Shown: one piece after another, positions 1-7,869 of the stretch
Layout: each line of letters starts with the position of its first letter
How positions within the stretch are numbered: the first letter of the stretch is position 1
Origin: G965240465 sp965249525
Lineage (GTDB): Bacteria > SAR324 > JACQKK01
Length of the DNA stretch: 64,000 bases
Assembly: GCA_965249525.1 (NCBI GenBank)
Contig: OZ252237.1
Coordinates: 372,001 to 436,000 of the forward strand
Direction of reading: 5' to 3'
The notes under the pieces: generated by a model
Databases searched by the model: none
The model's input: only the letters and a program-made list of their open reading frames with translations
What the model was told of the DNA's origin: nothing
Made by a program: the position numbers and the translations under genes

Positions 1-71
1 CGAGCGGTCAAAGGGAGCAGACTGTAAATCTGCCGGCTTAGCCTTCGGAGGTTCGAATCCTCCTCTCCCCA
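1..71 (+). tRNA. tRNA-Tyr(GUA), 5' end outside window
   Basis: The anticodon arm GCAGA/CTGTAAA/TCTGC at 17-33 puts GTA at 24-26. A long class II variable arm follows, then a T-arm with GGTTCGAATCC and the acceptor strand ending TCTCCCC plus discriminator A at 71. The 5' acceptor strand lies upstream of the window. It starts a Tyr-Thr-Trp tRNA group that leads into secE. Confidence 0.93.
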
Positions 72-141
72 TGGCTTGCCTCTTGCCAGCGGGTTGCTAG
101 CGGAAGCGGTGGCTGTTATGGGAGCGAGGCGTCAAATGATT

Positions 142-213
<72 letters not shown>

Positions 214-271
214 TAGACATAACTGAGGTACACTTAGCTGCATGCAGGCAGCAGAACAGCTTACAAAAAAT

Positions 272-323
272 AAAAAACACGAACAAAAAACATGAACAAA
301 AAACATGAACAAAAAACATGAAC
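272..323. repeat. 4 x 13-bp tandem repeat
   Basis: Four head-to-tail copies of AAAAAACATGAAC (first copy CACGAAC) between tRNA-Thr and tRNA-Trp. Reading frames through it are low-complexity and not credible genes. Confidence 0.9.
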
Positions 324-351
324 AAAACCGCAGGGAAAAAAGCTGAGGTAC

Positions 352-425
352 AGGCCAGTAGCTCCAATTGGTAGAGCGTCGGTCTCCAAAACCGAGTGTT
401 GTGGGTTCGAGTCCCTCCTGGCCTG
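352..425 (+). tRNA. tRNA-Trp(CCA)
   Basis: The acceptor AGGCCAG pairs with CTGGCCT at 418-424, with G as discriminator. The anticodon CCA is at 386-388. tRNA-Trp directly upstream of secE-nusG is a widely conserved bacterial arrangement. The 3' end of the gene is the first copy of a 13-bp tandem repeat. Confidence 0.95.
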
Positions 426-482
426 TTTATCTGGCCTGTTTATCTGGCCTGTTCATTTGGCCTGTTCATTTGGCCTGTTCAT
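418..482. repeat. 5 x 13-bp tandem repeat seeded from the tRNA-Trp 3' end
   Basis: Copies of CTGGCCTGTTTAT, drifting to TTGGCCTGTTCAT, run head to tail. The first copy contains the last eight bases of tRNA-Trp, so the array appears to have grown by duplicating the end of the tRNA gene. Confidence 0.9.
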
Positions 483-668
483 TTGTCCGAGTTCAGTTGG
501 CAGGCTGATGGGGAATGTTATCCCTTTGCTGTTTATCCTCATATGGTAAAATGGAAATTTTTTGGCAAGTGAGGCTCGCTTGCCCATGATGAATTTGCTA
601 TCATAGGCTCTTGTCTCACTATTTGCGCATTGCACTGATTGATTTAACCTTTAGAAGAGAACACCAGC

Positions 669-854
669 TTGTTTGCCAAACTGCGAATTTTTTTTCGGGA
701 TGTGGTTGCCGAGTTTCAGCGTGTCACCTGGCCCAACCGCAAAAACACCCTGCAGGCCACTGTGGTGGTGTTGTTTATCACCTTGTTAATGGCGGTTTTT
801 TTGGGTTTGGTGGACTTGGGTTTTTCTGAAGCTGTCAAACGTATTCTGGGCTAG
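669..854 (+). CDS. secE: Preprotein translocase subunit SecE
   Basis: SecE is the small membrane subunit of the SecYEG translocon. This 61-residue protein is the short, single-membrane-segment form. It has an N-terminal amphipathic stretch with the typical EFQRVTWPNRK signature (about residues 15-25) and one transmembrane helix (about 30-52). The start is a TTG with an AGAAGAG ribosome site about 10 nt upstream. Its place between tRNA-Trp and nusG is the usual one, which supports the call despite the small size. Confidence 0.93.
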   Translation: MFAKLRIFFRDVVAEFQRVTWPNRKNTLQATVVVLFITLLMAVFLGLVDLGFSEAVKRILG

Positions 855-917
855 CTAAAAATCTGTTAAATTGGTCAAGATGGATACTTGGTATTTATAA
901 TTTTGCACATCTTGCAT

Positions 918-969
918 AAGCAATCCCCATAAGCAATCCCCATAAGCAATTCCCATGAGCAATTCCCAT
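918..969. repeat. 4 x 13-bp tandem repeat ending in the nusG start codon
   Basis: Copies of AAGCAATCCCCAT, changing to GAGCAATTCCCAT, occupy the secE-nusG spacer. The last copy supplies the AT of the nusG ATG at 968. No Shine-Dalgarno sequence is visible in or before the array. Confidence 0.88.
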
Positions 970-1894
970 GAGCGATTCAAAAGTCTCTGCTACTGAAAGC
1001 CAAACAAAACAGCCTCAGCCGGGGCAGGACGCAGACATTGCGCCCGCAGACACCGCACCCGCAGACACTGCACCCGCAGACACCGCACCTGCAGACACTG
1101 CACCTGAAGACACTGCACCTGAAGACACTGTGCTTGAAGACACCGCACCCGCAGACACCGCACCTGAAGGCACTGCACCTGAAGACACTGCACCTGAAGA
1201 CACTGTGCTTGAAGACACCGCACCCGCAGACACCGCACCTGAAGACACTGCACCCGCAGACACCACACCTGCAGACACTGCGCTTGAAGGCACTGCGCCT
1301 GAAGAAAGTGTTTCGGTTCGTCCCTCTTTACTGGGGGGAGATCCAGAAAAGCAATGGTATGTATTGCGCACCCGTTCAGGTTTTGAACGCAAAGTGAATG
1401 GTGCCATCTTGACTCGCCTCAAACTCAAGGGCAAGGAAATGGAAGACTTGGTGGAGGATATCTTTGTTCCTGGGGAGGATGTGGTGCGCATCAAGGACGG
1501 CAAGAAGCGTAAATACCATGTGATTTACTTCACCGGCTATGTACTGATGAAGATGAATTTCACCAACGAGTTGTGGCACTTGTTGATGGACATTCCCTAT
1601 GTGAATGGTTTTGTGGGAGGATCCAATGATCAGCCCCGTGCTTTAAACAAAAAAGAACTGTTGAATATCTCTTCTTTGATGGATGAGGGCATTCGCCAGG
1701 AAGTGATTAAGGACGAATACGATGTTGGTCAGCAGGTGATGATTGTTGATGGTCCCTTTGCCAGCTTTATGGGAGAAATCGCCAGTGTCAATACAGAAAA
1801 AAGCAAGCTGCGGGTTCTGATTAACATCCTTGGTCGTGCCACACCCGTTGAGCTAGACTTTACCAAGGTTCGTCTCCATACAGGAGAAGAATAA
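968..1894 (+). CDS. nusG: Transcription antitermination protein NusG with a repeat-built N-terminal extension
   Basis: NusG binds RNA polymerase and controls elongation, Rho termination and coupling to ribosomes. The conserved core (NGN plus KOW domains, about 182 residues) begins near residue 127 at EKQWYVLRTRSGFE and runs to the end, with the KOW part around GPFASFMGEI. Family members are usually near 180 residues; this one is 308. The added N-terminal segment (about residues 24-115) is a run of DTAPA/DTAPE pentapeptides encoded by a 15-bp tandem repeat, with a longer block also duplicated. The ATG at 968 lies in a 13-bp repeat with no visible ribosome site. No in-frame ATG lies close to the core, so the extension is probably translated. 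Confidence 0.95.
   Translation: MSDSKVSATESQTKQPQPGQDADIAPADTAPADTAPADTAPADTAPEDTAPEDTVLEDTAPADTAPEGTAPEDTAPEDTVLEDTAPADTAPEDTAPADTTPADTALEGTAPEESVSVRPSLLGGDPEKQWYVLRTRSGFERKVNGAILTRLKLKGKEMEDLVEDIFVPGEDVVRIKDGKKRKYHVIYFTGYVLMKMNFTNELWHLLMDIPYVNGFVGGSNDQPRALNKKELLNISSLMDEGIRQEVIKDEYDVGQQVMIVDGPFASFMGEIASVNTEKSKLRVLINILGRATPVELDFTKVRLHTGEE
1036..1305. repeat. 15-bp in-frame coding repeat in nusG
   Basis: About eighteen copies of a 15-bp unit (GACACCGCACCCGCA and variants) encode DTAPA, DTAPE, DTVLE and EGTAP pentapeptides. A block holding EDTVLEDTAPADTAPE appears twice, a second level of duplication. The unit is a multiple of three, so the frame is kept. Confidence 0.92.
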
Positions 1895-1916
1895 CAGCTT
1901 CGTTTTTCATTTTTTT

Positions 1917-1958
1917 GAAGACACAGTTTTGAAGACACAGTTTTGAGGACACAGTATG
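1917..1958. repeat. 3 x 14-bp tandem repeat carrying the rplK ribosome site
   Basis: Two copies of GAAGACACAGTTTT are followed by GAGGACACAGTATG. In the last copy GAAG has become GAGG (1945-1948), seven bases before the rplK ATG, and the copy also supplies the start codon. Confidence 0.85.
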
Positions 1959-2381
1959 GCAAAGAAAATTATTGGCAGCGTGAAAATGCAAATCCCTGCG
2001 GGTGAGGCTACCCCATCGCCTCCTGTGGGTCCTGCCTTGGGTCAGCATGGGGTGAATCTGATGAATTTTTGCAAGGGCTTTAATGCCCGCACGCAGTCAC
2101 AAAAGGGGATGATTATCCCAGTGGTTATTACCATTTATGCAGACCGTACTTTTGACTTCATTACCAAAACACCACCTGCGGCTGTCTTGATAAAGAAAGA
2201 GCTGGGTCTGGAAAAAGGTTCGGGGCAGCCCAATCGCAACAAGGTTGGCAAGATTAATCGTCAGCAGTTGGAAACAGTGGCAAAGATGAAAATGCCAGAT
2301 CTCAACTGTTCTGAATTGGATGCTGCTGTGCGCATTATAGCGGGTACTGCCCGCAGCATGGGCGTGGAAGTGGTGGAGTGA
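1956..2381 (+). CDS. rplK: 50S ribosomal protein L11
   Basis: L11 binds 23S rRNA at the GTPase-associated centre. The protein is 141 residues, the normal length, with the Pro-rich N-terminal domain (VKMQIPAGEATPSPPVGPALGQHG) and C-terminal RNA-binding domain ending IIAGTARSMGVEVVE. The start is ATG with a GAGG site that lies inside a tandem repeat. It precedes rplA by 43 bp in the standard order. Confidence 0.97.
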   Translation: MAKKIIGSVKMQIPAGEATPSPPVGPALGQHGVNLMNFCKGFNARTQSQKGMIIPVVITIYADRTFDFITKTPPAAVLIKKELGLEKGSGQPNRNKVGKINRQQLETVAKMKMPDLNCSELDAAVRIIAGTARSMGVEVVE

Positions 2382-2424
2382 TGGTCACGCAGCCTGGGGG
2401 GTTTTTTTCTAAGGAAGTGTTTTA

Positions 2425-3114
2425 ATGTCTGGTAAAAAGCATCAAGAGAGTTTGAGCAAAATAGATAAAATGCGACGTTATGCCCCGTCAGAGGCGGTGC
2501 GTTTGGTGAAAGAGACTGCCACAGCCAAGTTTGACGAGGGGGTGGATGCCTCCATTCTTTTGGGAGTGGATGCTCGCAAGGCGGAGCAGCAAGTGCGGGG
2601 GTCTGTGCGTTTGCCGCATGGGACAGGCAAGAAAGTGCGGGTGCTGGCTTTGGCAAAGGGAGAGGCGCTTCAGGCAGCCAAAGCAGCAGGGGCAGACCAT
2701 GTGGGCGGTGAGGAATTGGTGGAAAAGATTCTGAAAGGCTGGCTGGATTTTGACCGTGTGGTGGCAGCCCCCGACATGATGGCTCAGCTGGGAAAAGCAG
2801 GTAAAATATTAGGACCTCGGGGCTTAATGCCAAATCCTAAAGTGGGTTCGGTTACCAAGGAGGTGGGTCGGGCAGTGGAAGCTATCAAAGGCGGTCAAAT
2901 TGAGTTTCGTGTGGACAAAACAGGTATCATTCATGCACCAGTCGGGCGTGCTTCTTTTAAGGAAGAGCAATTGCAGGCAAACTTGCAAAGCTTGATGGAA
3001 ACCATTCAGCGCATGAAGCCTTCTTCTGTCAAAGGGGTGTATCTGCGCAGCCTCACCCTCAGTTGCACCATGGGACCGGGTGTTGCGGTGGATACCACCG
3101 CTTTCAAACGTTAA
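2425..3114 (+). CDS. rplA: 50S ribosomal protein L1
   Basis: L1 forms the mobile stalk at the ribosomal E site and in many bacteria represses its own operon. The protein is 229 residues, with the family signature GPRGLMPNPKVGSVT near residues 129-143 and the C-terminal GVYLRSLTLSCTMGPGV. An AAGGAAG ribosome site lies just ahead of the ATG. It is followed by a 414-bp leader before rplJ rather than a tight junction. Confidence 0.97.
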   Translation: MSGKKHQESLSKIDKMRRYAPSEAVRLVKETATAKFDEGVDASILLGVDARKAEQQVRGSVRLPHGTGKKVRVLALAKGEALQAAKAAGADHVGGEELVEKILKGWLDFDRVVAAPDMMAQLGKAGKILGPRGLMPNPKVGSVTKEVGRAVEAIKGGQIEFRVDKTGIIHAPVGRASFKEEQLQANLQSLMETIQRMKPSSVKGVYLRSLTLSCTMGPGVAVDTTAFKR

Positions 3115-3528
3115 AGCCATCTTCTTGGCAATACTGCTTGCCATTGCTGCGGACTACTGGCAGAGTGAAAAGGTTATAGTGTCCCTGGCAGCAGATTGTC
3201 AGGGGAGGTTACCCTAGTGGAAACAACGGCATGGGGGTATGCTTTAAGCAGCCAGGTGCCCTTGGGTGACAGATGTGTTGAAGACAGCAGGGGCTTGAGG
3301 TCTAGTGCCTGGCACACGACGCTACAAGCTGAAACCGCCACCCCGCCAAGACATGTCGGCTGAGAGGTGTCTCTTTGTTAAGATGCCTTTGGCTTTTGCG
3401 GGGTTGTCTTCTCTAGGTTGAATCTTTCTTCAACACAGTTGTCATAGGGCAGCTAGTGGAGAATAATTGTTGTGAGGATAGCCATTAAGGCGGGCAGCCA
3501 GAGCATGCTTGATGAATAAAAACAGAAG
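3115..3528 (+). promoter_or_regulatory. Long rplJ leader, probable L10-type autoregulatory RNA region
   Basis: No coding frame is credible in these 414 bp. A perfect hairpin (CCCTGGCA/TGTCAGGG, 3183-3204) is followed by further paired-looking sequence. rplJL leaders in many bacteria bind L10(L12)4 and regulate translation, so position and structure suggest that role; I cannot match a consensus. A 16-17 bp duplication (ATGAATAAA...AGAAG) ends at the rplJ start. Confidence 0.45.
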
Positions 3529-4059
3529 ATGAATAAATCAGAAAAAAAACAGATGATGGGGGAACTCAACCAGATTTTTTCTCAGTCTGAGACCGCTTTC
3601 CTGCTGGATTATCGCGGTTTGACAGTGGAGCAGCTTTCAGAACTTCGTCAGGCCTTGATTCAAGCGGATGCTGGCCTGAAGGTGGTGAAAAATCGCATTG
3701 CCAAGCTGGCAGTGGAGGATACCCCATTTGTGCAGTTCAAGGAGCATTTTGTACAGCCGCGGGCGTTGGTGTTTGGCAAAGATGTTGCTGCACCTGCCAA
3801 GGCATTAAAGAAGTATTTGAATGATTTTGAACAGCTGGAGTACATAGATGGCTGTTTGGTGGCTGATGGGGAAGGACGCACGGTGGATTTGTCTGCCTTG
3901 ATGCGCTTGGGGAGTCTTCCCAGCCGAGAGGAATTGTTGGTAAAGATATTGTTTTTGCTGAATGCGCCGCCAAGGAATTTGGTGCGCACCTTAAACGAAG
4001 TTCCCAGCAAGTTGGTGCGGGTGCTGGCAGCAGCAGCCAGCAAAAAAGCAGGGAAGTGA
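3529..4059 (+). CDS. rplJ: 50S ribosomal protein L10
   Basis: L10 anchors the L7/L12 stalk. The protein is 176 residues, with the N-terminal rRNA-binding part (LDYRGLTVEQLSELRQ, VVKNRIAKLAV) and a C-terminal helix that holds L12 dimers. The ATG at 3529 is chosen by conservation. An earlier ATG at 3513, the first half of a short duplication, is out of frame. No good ribosome site is visible, in keeping with a structured leader. Confidence 0.96.
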   Translation: MNKSEKKQMMGELNQIFSQSETAFLLDYRGLTVEQLSELRQALIQADAGLKVVKNRIAKLAVEDTPFVQFKEHFVQPRALVFGKDVAAPAKALKKYLNDFEQLEYIDGCLVADGEGRTVDLSALMRLGSLPSREELLVKILFLLNAPPRNLVRTLNEVPSKLVRVLAAAASKKAGK

Positions 4060-4157
4060 AGTGTGGTTGGTATCTTGAAGGGTGGTTTTTTGAATGTGGG
4101 GGCTGATTGGCAGCCTTTGCAATTTTTTGCAGTATTTTCTTTTAAAGGAGTATTTCA

Positions 4158-4541
4158 ATGGCAAGTGTGACCAAAGAACAAGTGGTGGATTTTATCTCCA
4201 ATATGTCGGCGTTGGAGCTTTCAGAGTTGGTGAAAGAGTTGGAAGAGAAATTTGGTGTGAGTGCGGCGGCTGCAGCAGTGGCGGTTCCTGCAGCAGCAGG
4301 CGGAGCAGCAGCGGCTGCTGAGGAAGTGAAAGACACTTTTACTGTGGTGCTAACGGATGCAGGCAGTCAAAAAATCAATGTGATTAAAGAAGTGCGTGCC
4401 ATTACCAGTTTGGGATTGAAAGAAGCCAAGGACCTGGTGGAGGGGGCTCCTAAACCCTTGAAAGAAGACACCAGCAAAGAAGATGCTGAAGCCATAAAGA
4501 AGCAGCTGGAAGCTGTTGGTGCCAAGGTGGAACTGAAGTAA
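4158..4541 (+). CDS. rplL: 50S ribosomal protein L7/L12
   Basis: L7/L12 forms the factor-binding stalk that activates translational GTPases. The protein is 127 residues: an N-terminal dimerisation domain (about 1-33), an Ala-rich hinge (about 35-56) and a C-terminal domain with the TSLGLKEAKDLVEGAPKPLKE signature. A strong AAAGGAG site lies before the ATG. rpoB and rpoC normally follow; they do not here. Confidence 0.97.
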   Translation: MASVTKEQVVDFISNMSALELSELVKELEEKFGVSAAAAAVAVPAAAGGAAAAAEEVKDTFTVVLTDAGSQKINVIKEVRAITSLGLKEAKDLVEGAPKPLKEDTSKEDAEAIKKQLEAVGAKVELK

Positions 4542-4625
4542 GCAGCAGCAAGCTGTTCGCCAGATGTGCGTTCCTTGCTATTAAGAGACTCTCCCTGCAT
4601 GAATCCCCATAAGGTGGAAAGACAT

Positions 4626-5228
4626 ATGGCGGAAAAAAAAGCCTCTCCTCAAGCCGAAGGCATGTTCGCCCGTATACTGGAAACGCGCACCATTATACTC
4701 TCTGCTGCCATTGATGCCAAAACTGCATGCGAGGTAACCCAGCAGCTGGTTTTGCTGAATCATCACAGCCCCAAGCAGCAGATTACCTTGCTGGTCAATT
4801 CTCCCGGAGGCGATATCTTCTCTGGTCTCGCCATTTATGACATGCTGCGCTTCGTTTCTGCCCCCATCATCAGCATTGTTAGCGGTCTTGCTGCCAGCAT
4901 GGGTTCTATCATCCCGCTGGCTGCCGACAAAGGTCGCCGCTATGCCCTTCCCAACGCCAAATTTCTTATTCATCAACCCCTCATCACTGGCTACCAAGGT
5001 CGTGCCAGCGAATTAGAAATCCAAGCACAGGAAATCATGCGTGATAGAGAACGCATTATCACACTGTATGCCCAACACACCGGCCGTCCCCACCAGCAAA
5101 TAGCAGGCGATATAGACAGAGACCACTGGATGCAGGCACCCCAAGCCAAAACCTACGGTCTTATTGACCGCATCATTACCTCTGAAGCCGAACTGAAAAA
5201 ACTCACCAAAAAAAGCACCACTGCGTAA
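4626..5228 (+). CDS. clpP: ATP-dependent Clp protease proteolytic subunit
   Basis: ClpP is the serine peptidase barrel fed by Clp ATPases. The 200-residue protein has the catalytic triad Ser91 (GLAASMG), His116 (IHQP) and probably Asp166 (DRDHW), and the VNSPGGD oxyanion region. The ATG at 4626 has an AAGGTGG site eight bases upstream; an in-frame ATG at 4599 is possible but lacks one. It sits 84 bp behind rplL, where rpoB is expected. No clpX or tig lies beside it, so this may be a second or displaced copy. Confidence 0.9.
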   Translation: MAEKKASPQAEGMFARILETRTIILSAAIDAKTACEVTQQLVLLNHHSPKQQITLLVNSPGGDIFSGLAIYDMLRFVSAPIISIVSGLAASMGSIIPLAADKGRRYALPNAKFLIHQPLITGYQGRASELEIQAQEIMRDRERIITLYAQHTGRPHQQIAGDIDRDHWMQAPQAKTYGLIDRIITSEAELKKLTKKSTTA

Positions 5229-5538
5229 ACGCTTCATTCAACATAACTGCCGCTGAGACCAGCTGCATCATCTTCCAGGCGATCTGGCTTCATATGTAAA
5301 AAAACTTATCCAAAAATTTGCATGCCCCCAAAGAATGTACTAGCATGGTAAAAAATTTGGCAATCAACAAATTTTTTATCGAATCATTCTTTTCTTCATT
5401 TTTCACATACTGGTCGACGGGAAACGGCTTGTTTTGTGAACTTTTTGCTTGCCACACTCAACCCATTCCAAGTTGCATCACTGTTGTTTCATCCCCAACG
5501 GATAATAGCAATTCACCATCAGCAAACTAGGAGTAATT
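5229..5538. other. clpP-egtB spacer, no gene seen
   Basis: A 310-bp AT-rich stretch with no credible frame. It presumably holds the egtB promoter, which I cannot define. The egtB ribosome site AGGAG lies at its 3' end. Confidence 0.4.
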
Positions 5539-6828
5539 ATGTCTGTTCCAATTACTGCCCAATCAGCCAAGGCAGTTCCAGAAAAAGCGAAACAAGCATT
5601 GGTCAATCGCTACCTTGAGGTGCGCAGCCAAAGCGAAGCCCTGTCTGCCCATCTCTCTGATGGTGATATGACAGTGCAATCCATGACCGATGCCAGCCCC
5701 ACCAAATGGCATTTGGCACACACCAGCTGGTTTTTTGAGCAGGTGATTTTGCTGCCCCACTTGCCTGGCTACCAATTATTTGATGAAGCATACGCCTTTT
5801 TGTTCAACTCGTATTATGAGGCGCTGGGGCCCCGTCAAGTGCGTCACCAGCGCGGCATGATTACCCGCCCCTCTGCACAAAGCATCCAGGCTTACCGCAG
5901 CTATGTAGACCAAGCCATGGTACGTCTGCTGGAAAACTCTGGTGACTGTTCCGGCTTGTTGGAATTGGGCTGTTATCATGAACACCAGCACCAAGAATTG
6001 ATCTTGATGGATATTTTGCACCTGTTTGCGCAGAATCTTATCCGTCCTGCTTTCCAAGACCCCAAACCTTTGGGGCTGCCCCCTGCTGATGCTGTCAAAG
6101 TTCGCTGGGTGGACTTTCCCGGTGGCATCCAGTCAGTGGGATTTGGTCAGGAAGGTTTTGCCTATGATTGTGAGAAATCCCGTCATCAGGTGTTGTTGCA
6201 TCCTTTCCGTTTGGCATCGCGCTTGGTTACCAATGGGGAATGGCTGGAGTTTATGGAAGACGGAGGCTATACGCATCCTACCCTGTGGCTTTCTGATGGC
6301 ATTGCTGCGGTGCGTGAAAACGGCTGGCAAGCCCCTTTATACTGGGAACGCAGGGACCAGCAGTGGCAGCAGATGACGCTTTCTGGAATGCAGCCCGTAG
6401 ACCCTAAGGCGCCAGTGTGTCACATCAGTTATTTTGAGGCGGATGCCTTCGCTCGCTGGGCAGGCAAGCGACTGCCCCTGGAACATGAATGGGAATCGGC
6501 AGCTGCAGACCAGCCAATTGCAGGCAACTTTATGGAGCAAAAACGTCTGCGACCTGCACAAGCACAAGAAAACGGAACATCCTTGCTGCAGTTATACGGG
6601 GATGTCTGGGAGTGGACAGCTTCTCCCTTTGCTGCTTATCCCAACTTTCAACCAGCTGTTGGCGTTATAGGAGAATACAATGGGAAATTCATGTGTGGGC
6701 AGTTTGTTTTGCGCGGGGGCAGTTGTGTCACCCCCATCAGGGATATACGCCCCACTTGTCGCAATTTTTTCTATCCCCACCAACGCTGGATGTTCAGCGG
6801 ACTTAGGTTAGCAGAGGGAATCAAATGA
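5539..6828 (+). CDS. egtB: Ergothioneine biosynthesis protein EgtB (sulfoxide synthase)
   Basis: EgtB is a non-haem iron oxygenase that joins hercynine to a cysteine-type thiol. The N-terminal DinB-like part carries the probable iron ligands: the WHLAH histidines (58-61) and HEHQHQE (147-153). The C-terminal half (about 190-429) is an FGE-sulfatase-like domain with RLVTNGEWLEFMEDGGY and a final FVLRGGSC...RNFFYP...GLRLA. Length 429 is normal. AGGAG precedes the ATG. The stop overlaps the egtD start by 4 nt, so the two are translationally coupled. No EgtA or EgtC gene is nearby, so the sulfur donor may be free cysteine, as reported for some EgtB lineages. Confidence 0.9.
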   Translation: MSVPITAQSAKAVPEKAKQALVNRYLEVRSQSEALSAHLSDGDMTVQSMTDASPTKWHLAHTSWFFEQVILLPHLPGYQLFDEAYAFLFNSYYEALGPRQVRHQRGMITRPSAQSIQAYRSYVDQAMVRLLENSGDCSGLLELGCYHEHQHQELILMDILHLFAQNLIRPAFQDPKPLGLPPADAVKVRWVDFPGGIQSVGFGQEGFAYDCEKSRHQVLLHPFRLASRLVTNGEWLEFMEDGGYTHPTLWLSDGIAAVRENGWQAPLYWERRDQQWQQMTLSGMQPVDPKAPVCHISYFEADAFARWAGKRLPLEHEWESAAADQPIAGNFMEQKRLRPAQAQENGTSLLQLYGDVWEWTASPFAAYPNFQPAVGVIGEYNGKFMCGQFVLRGGSCVTPIRDIRPTCRNFFYPHQRWMFSGLRLAEGIK

Positions 6829-7805
6829 CCGCTCAAGTCCAATACAAACTGGATGATCGCCTGGAAGATGATTTTGCCAGCGAAGTTCTCTCTGGGCTGG
6901 CTTCTCATCCCAAGAGCCTGCCTCCCAGGTTCCTCTATGATAAACGCGGCTCCCAGCTGTTTGAGGACATCACCCAAACCAAAGAATACTACCTCACCCG
7001 CACAGAAATAGAGATTCTCCGCACCCACGCCCAAGATATATCCCGTTTCATTCAGTCCAGAAGTGCCCTGGTAGAATTCGGCAGCGGTGCCAGCCGCAAA
7101 GCAGGCTTTCTCTTGGATGCCATGCAAGACCCAGTTGCTTATGTCCCCATTGATATTTCCTTAGCATTCATGGCAGAAGCCACCAAAGAATTCTCGCAAA
7201 AAAGACCGCATATTCCTATTCAGCCCATAGCAGCAGATTTCTTAGAACTAGCCTCGCTCTCCTGTTCTCTGCCCCCACGCCAACGCTGCGTGGGGTTTTT
7301 CCCAGGCTCCACCATCGGAAACTTACAACCCCAGCAAGCCCTGAACTTCTTAGGGCAAGCCAGCCGCCTGCTGGGAAAAAACGCAGGATTCATCCTCGGC
7401 ACCGACCTTAAAAAAGACCCCAAAACCCTCCTGGCTGCTTATGATGACACCGACGGCATCACCGCCAGATTTAGCTTAAACTTGCTGGATCGCATCAATC
7501 GTGAACTGAATGCCGATTTCAACCTCAGCACCTTTGACCACCGTGTCAACTACAACCAAGAACAACAGCGCATTGAAATTTGCATCGCCAGCCTAAAACC
7601 ACAGCAAATCCATCTGTTGGGAGAAACCTTTGAGTTTGCCCAAAACGAACCCATCTACACCGAATACGCCTATAAGTACGATGATGAATCCGTCCACCAA
7701 CTGGCAACACAATCCGGCTGGCAAGTACAACAACAATGGTGCGACCCCCACAACTTGTTCTCAGTGTGGTTTCTCCATAGAAATGAAGAGGCCGTCTCTG
7801 CATAA
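6825..7805 (+). CDS. egtD: L-histidine N(alpha)-methyltransferase EgtD
   Basis: EgtD trimethylates histidine to hercynine with S-adenosylmethionine, the first step of ergothioneine synthesis. The 326-residue protein has the family start (LPPRFLYDKRGSQLFEDITQTKEYYLTRTE), the SAM-binding motif EFGSGASRK from residue 84, and FFPGSTIGN in the middle. It overlaps egtB by ATGA. With EgtB it makes a two-gene operon. I see no clear terminator after it. Confidence 0.93.
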   Translation: MTAQVQYKLDDRLEDDFASEVLSGLASHPKSLPPRFLYDKRGSQLFEDITQTKEYYLTRTEIEILRTHAQDISRFIQSRSALVEFGSGASRKAGFLLDAMQDPVAYVPIDISLAFMAEATKEFSQKRPHIPIQPIAADFLELASLSCSLPPRQRCVGFFPGSTIGNLQPQQALNFLGQASRLLGKNAGFILGTDLKKDPKTLLAAYDDTDGITARFSLNLLDRINRELNADFNLSTFDHRVNYNQEQQRIEICIASLKPQQIHLLGETFEFAQNEPIYTEYAYKYDDESVHQLATQSGWQVQQQWCDPHNLFSVWFLHRNEEAVSA

Positions 7806-7869
7806 GCGGTAAAACCCCCAAAAGCAAGACCCAGCCCCAAAGGTATTTGAAAGATAAAGCCAGGAAACC

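Noticed and set aside
272..482. Repeat arrays near tRNA genes as a CRISPR array
   Set aside because: Units are 13 bp, directly adjacent, with no spacers and no cas genes in the window.
990..1503. Long antisense and alternate-frame ORFs over nusG
   Set aside because: They exist because the 15-bp repeat has no stops in several frames; composition is pure repeat and the plus frame holds the NusG core.
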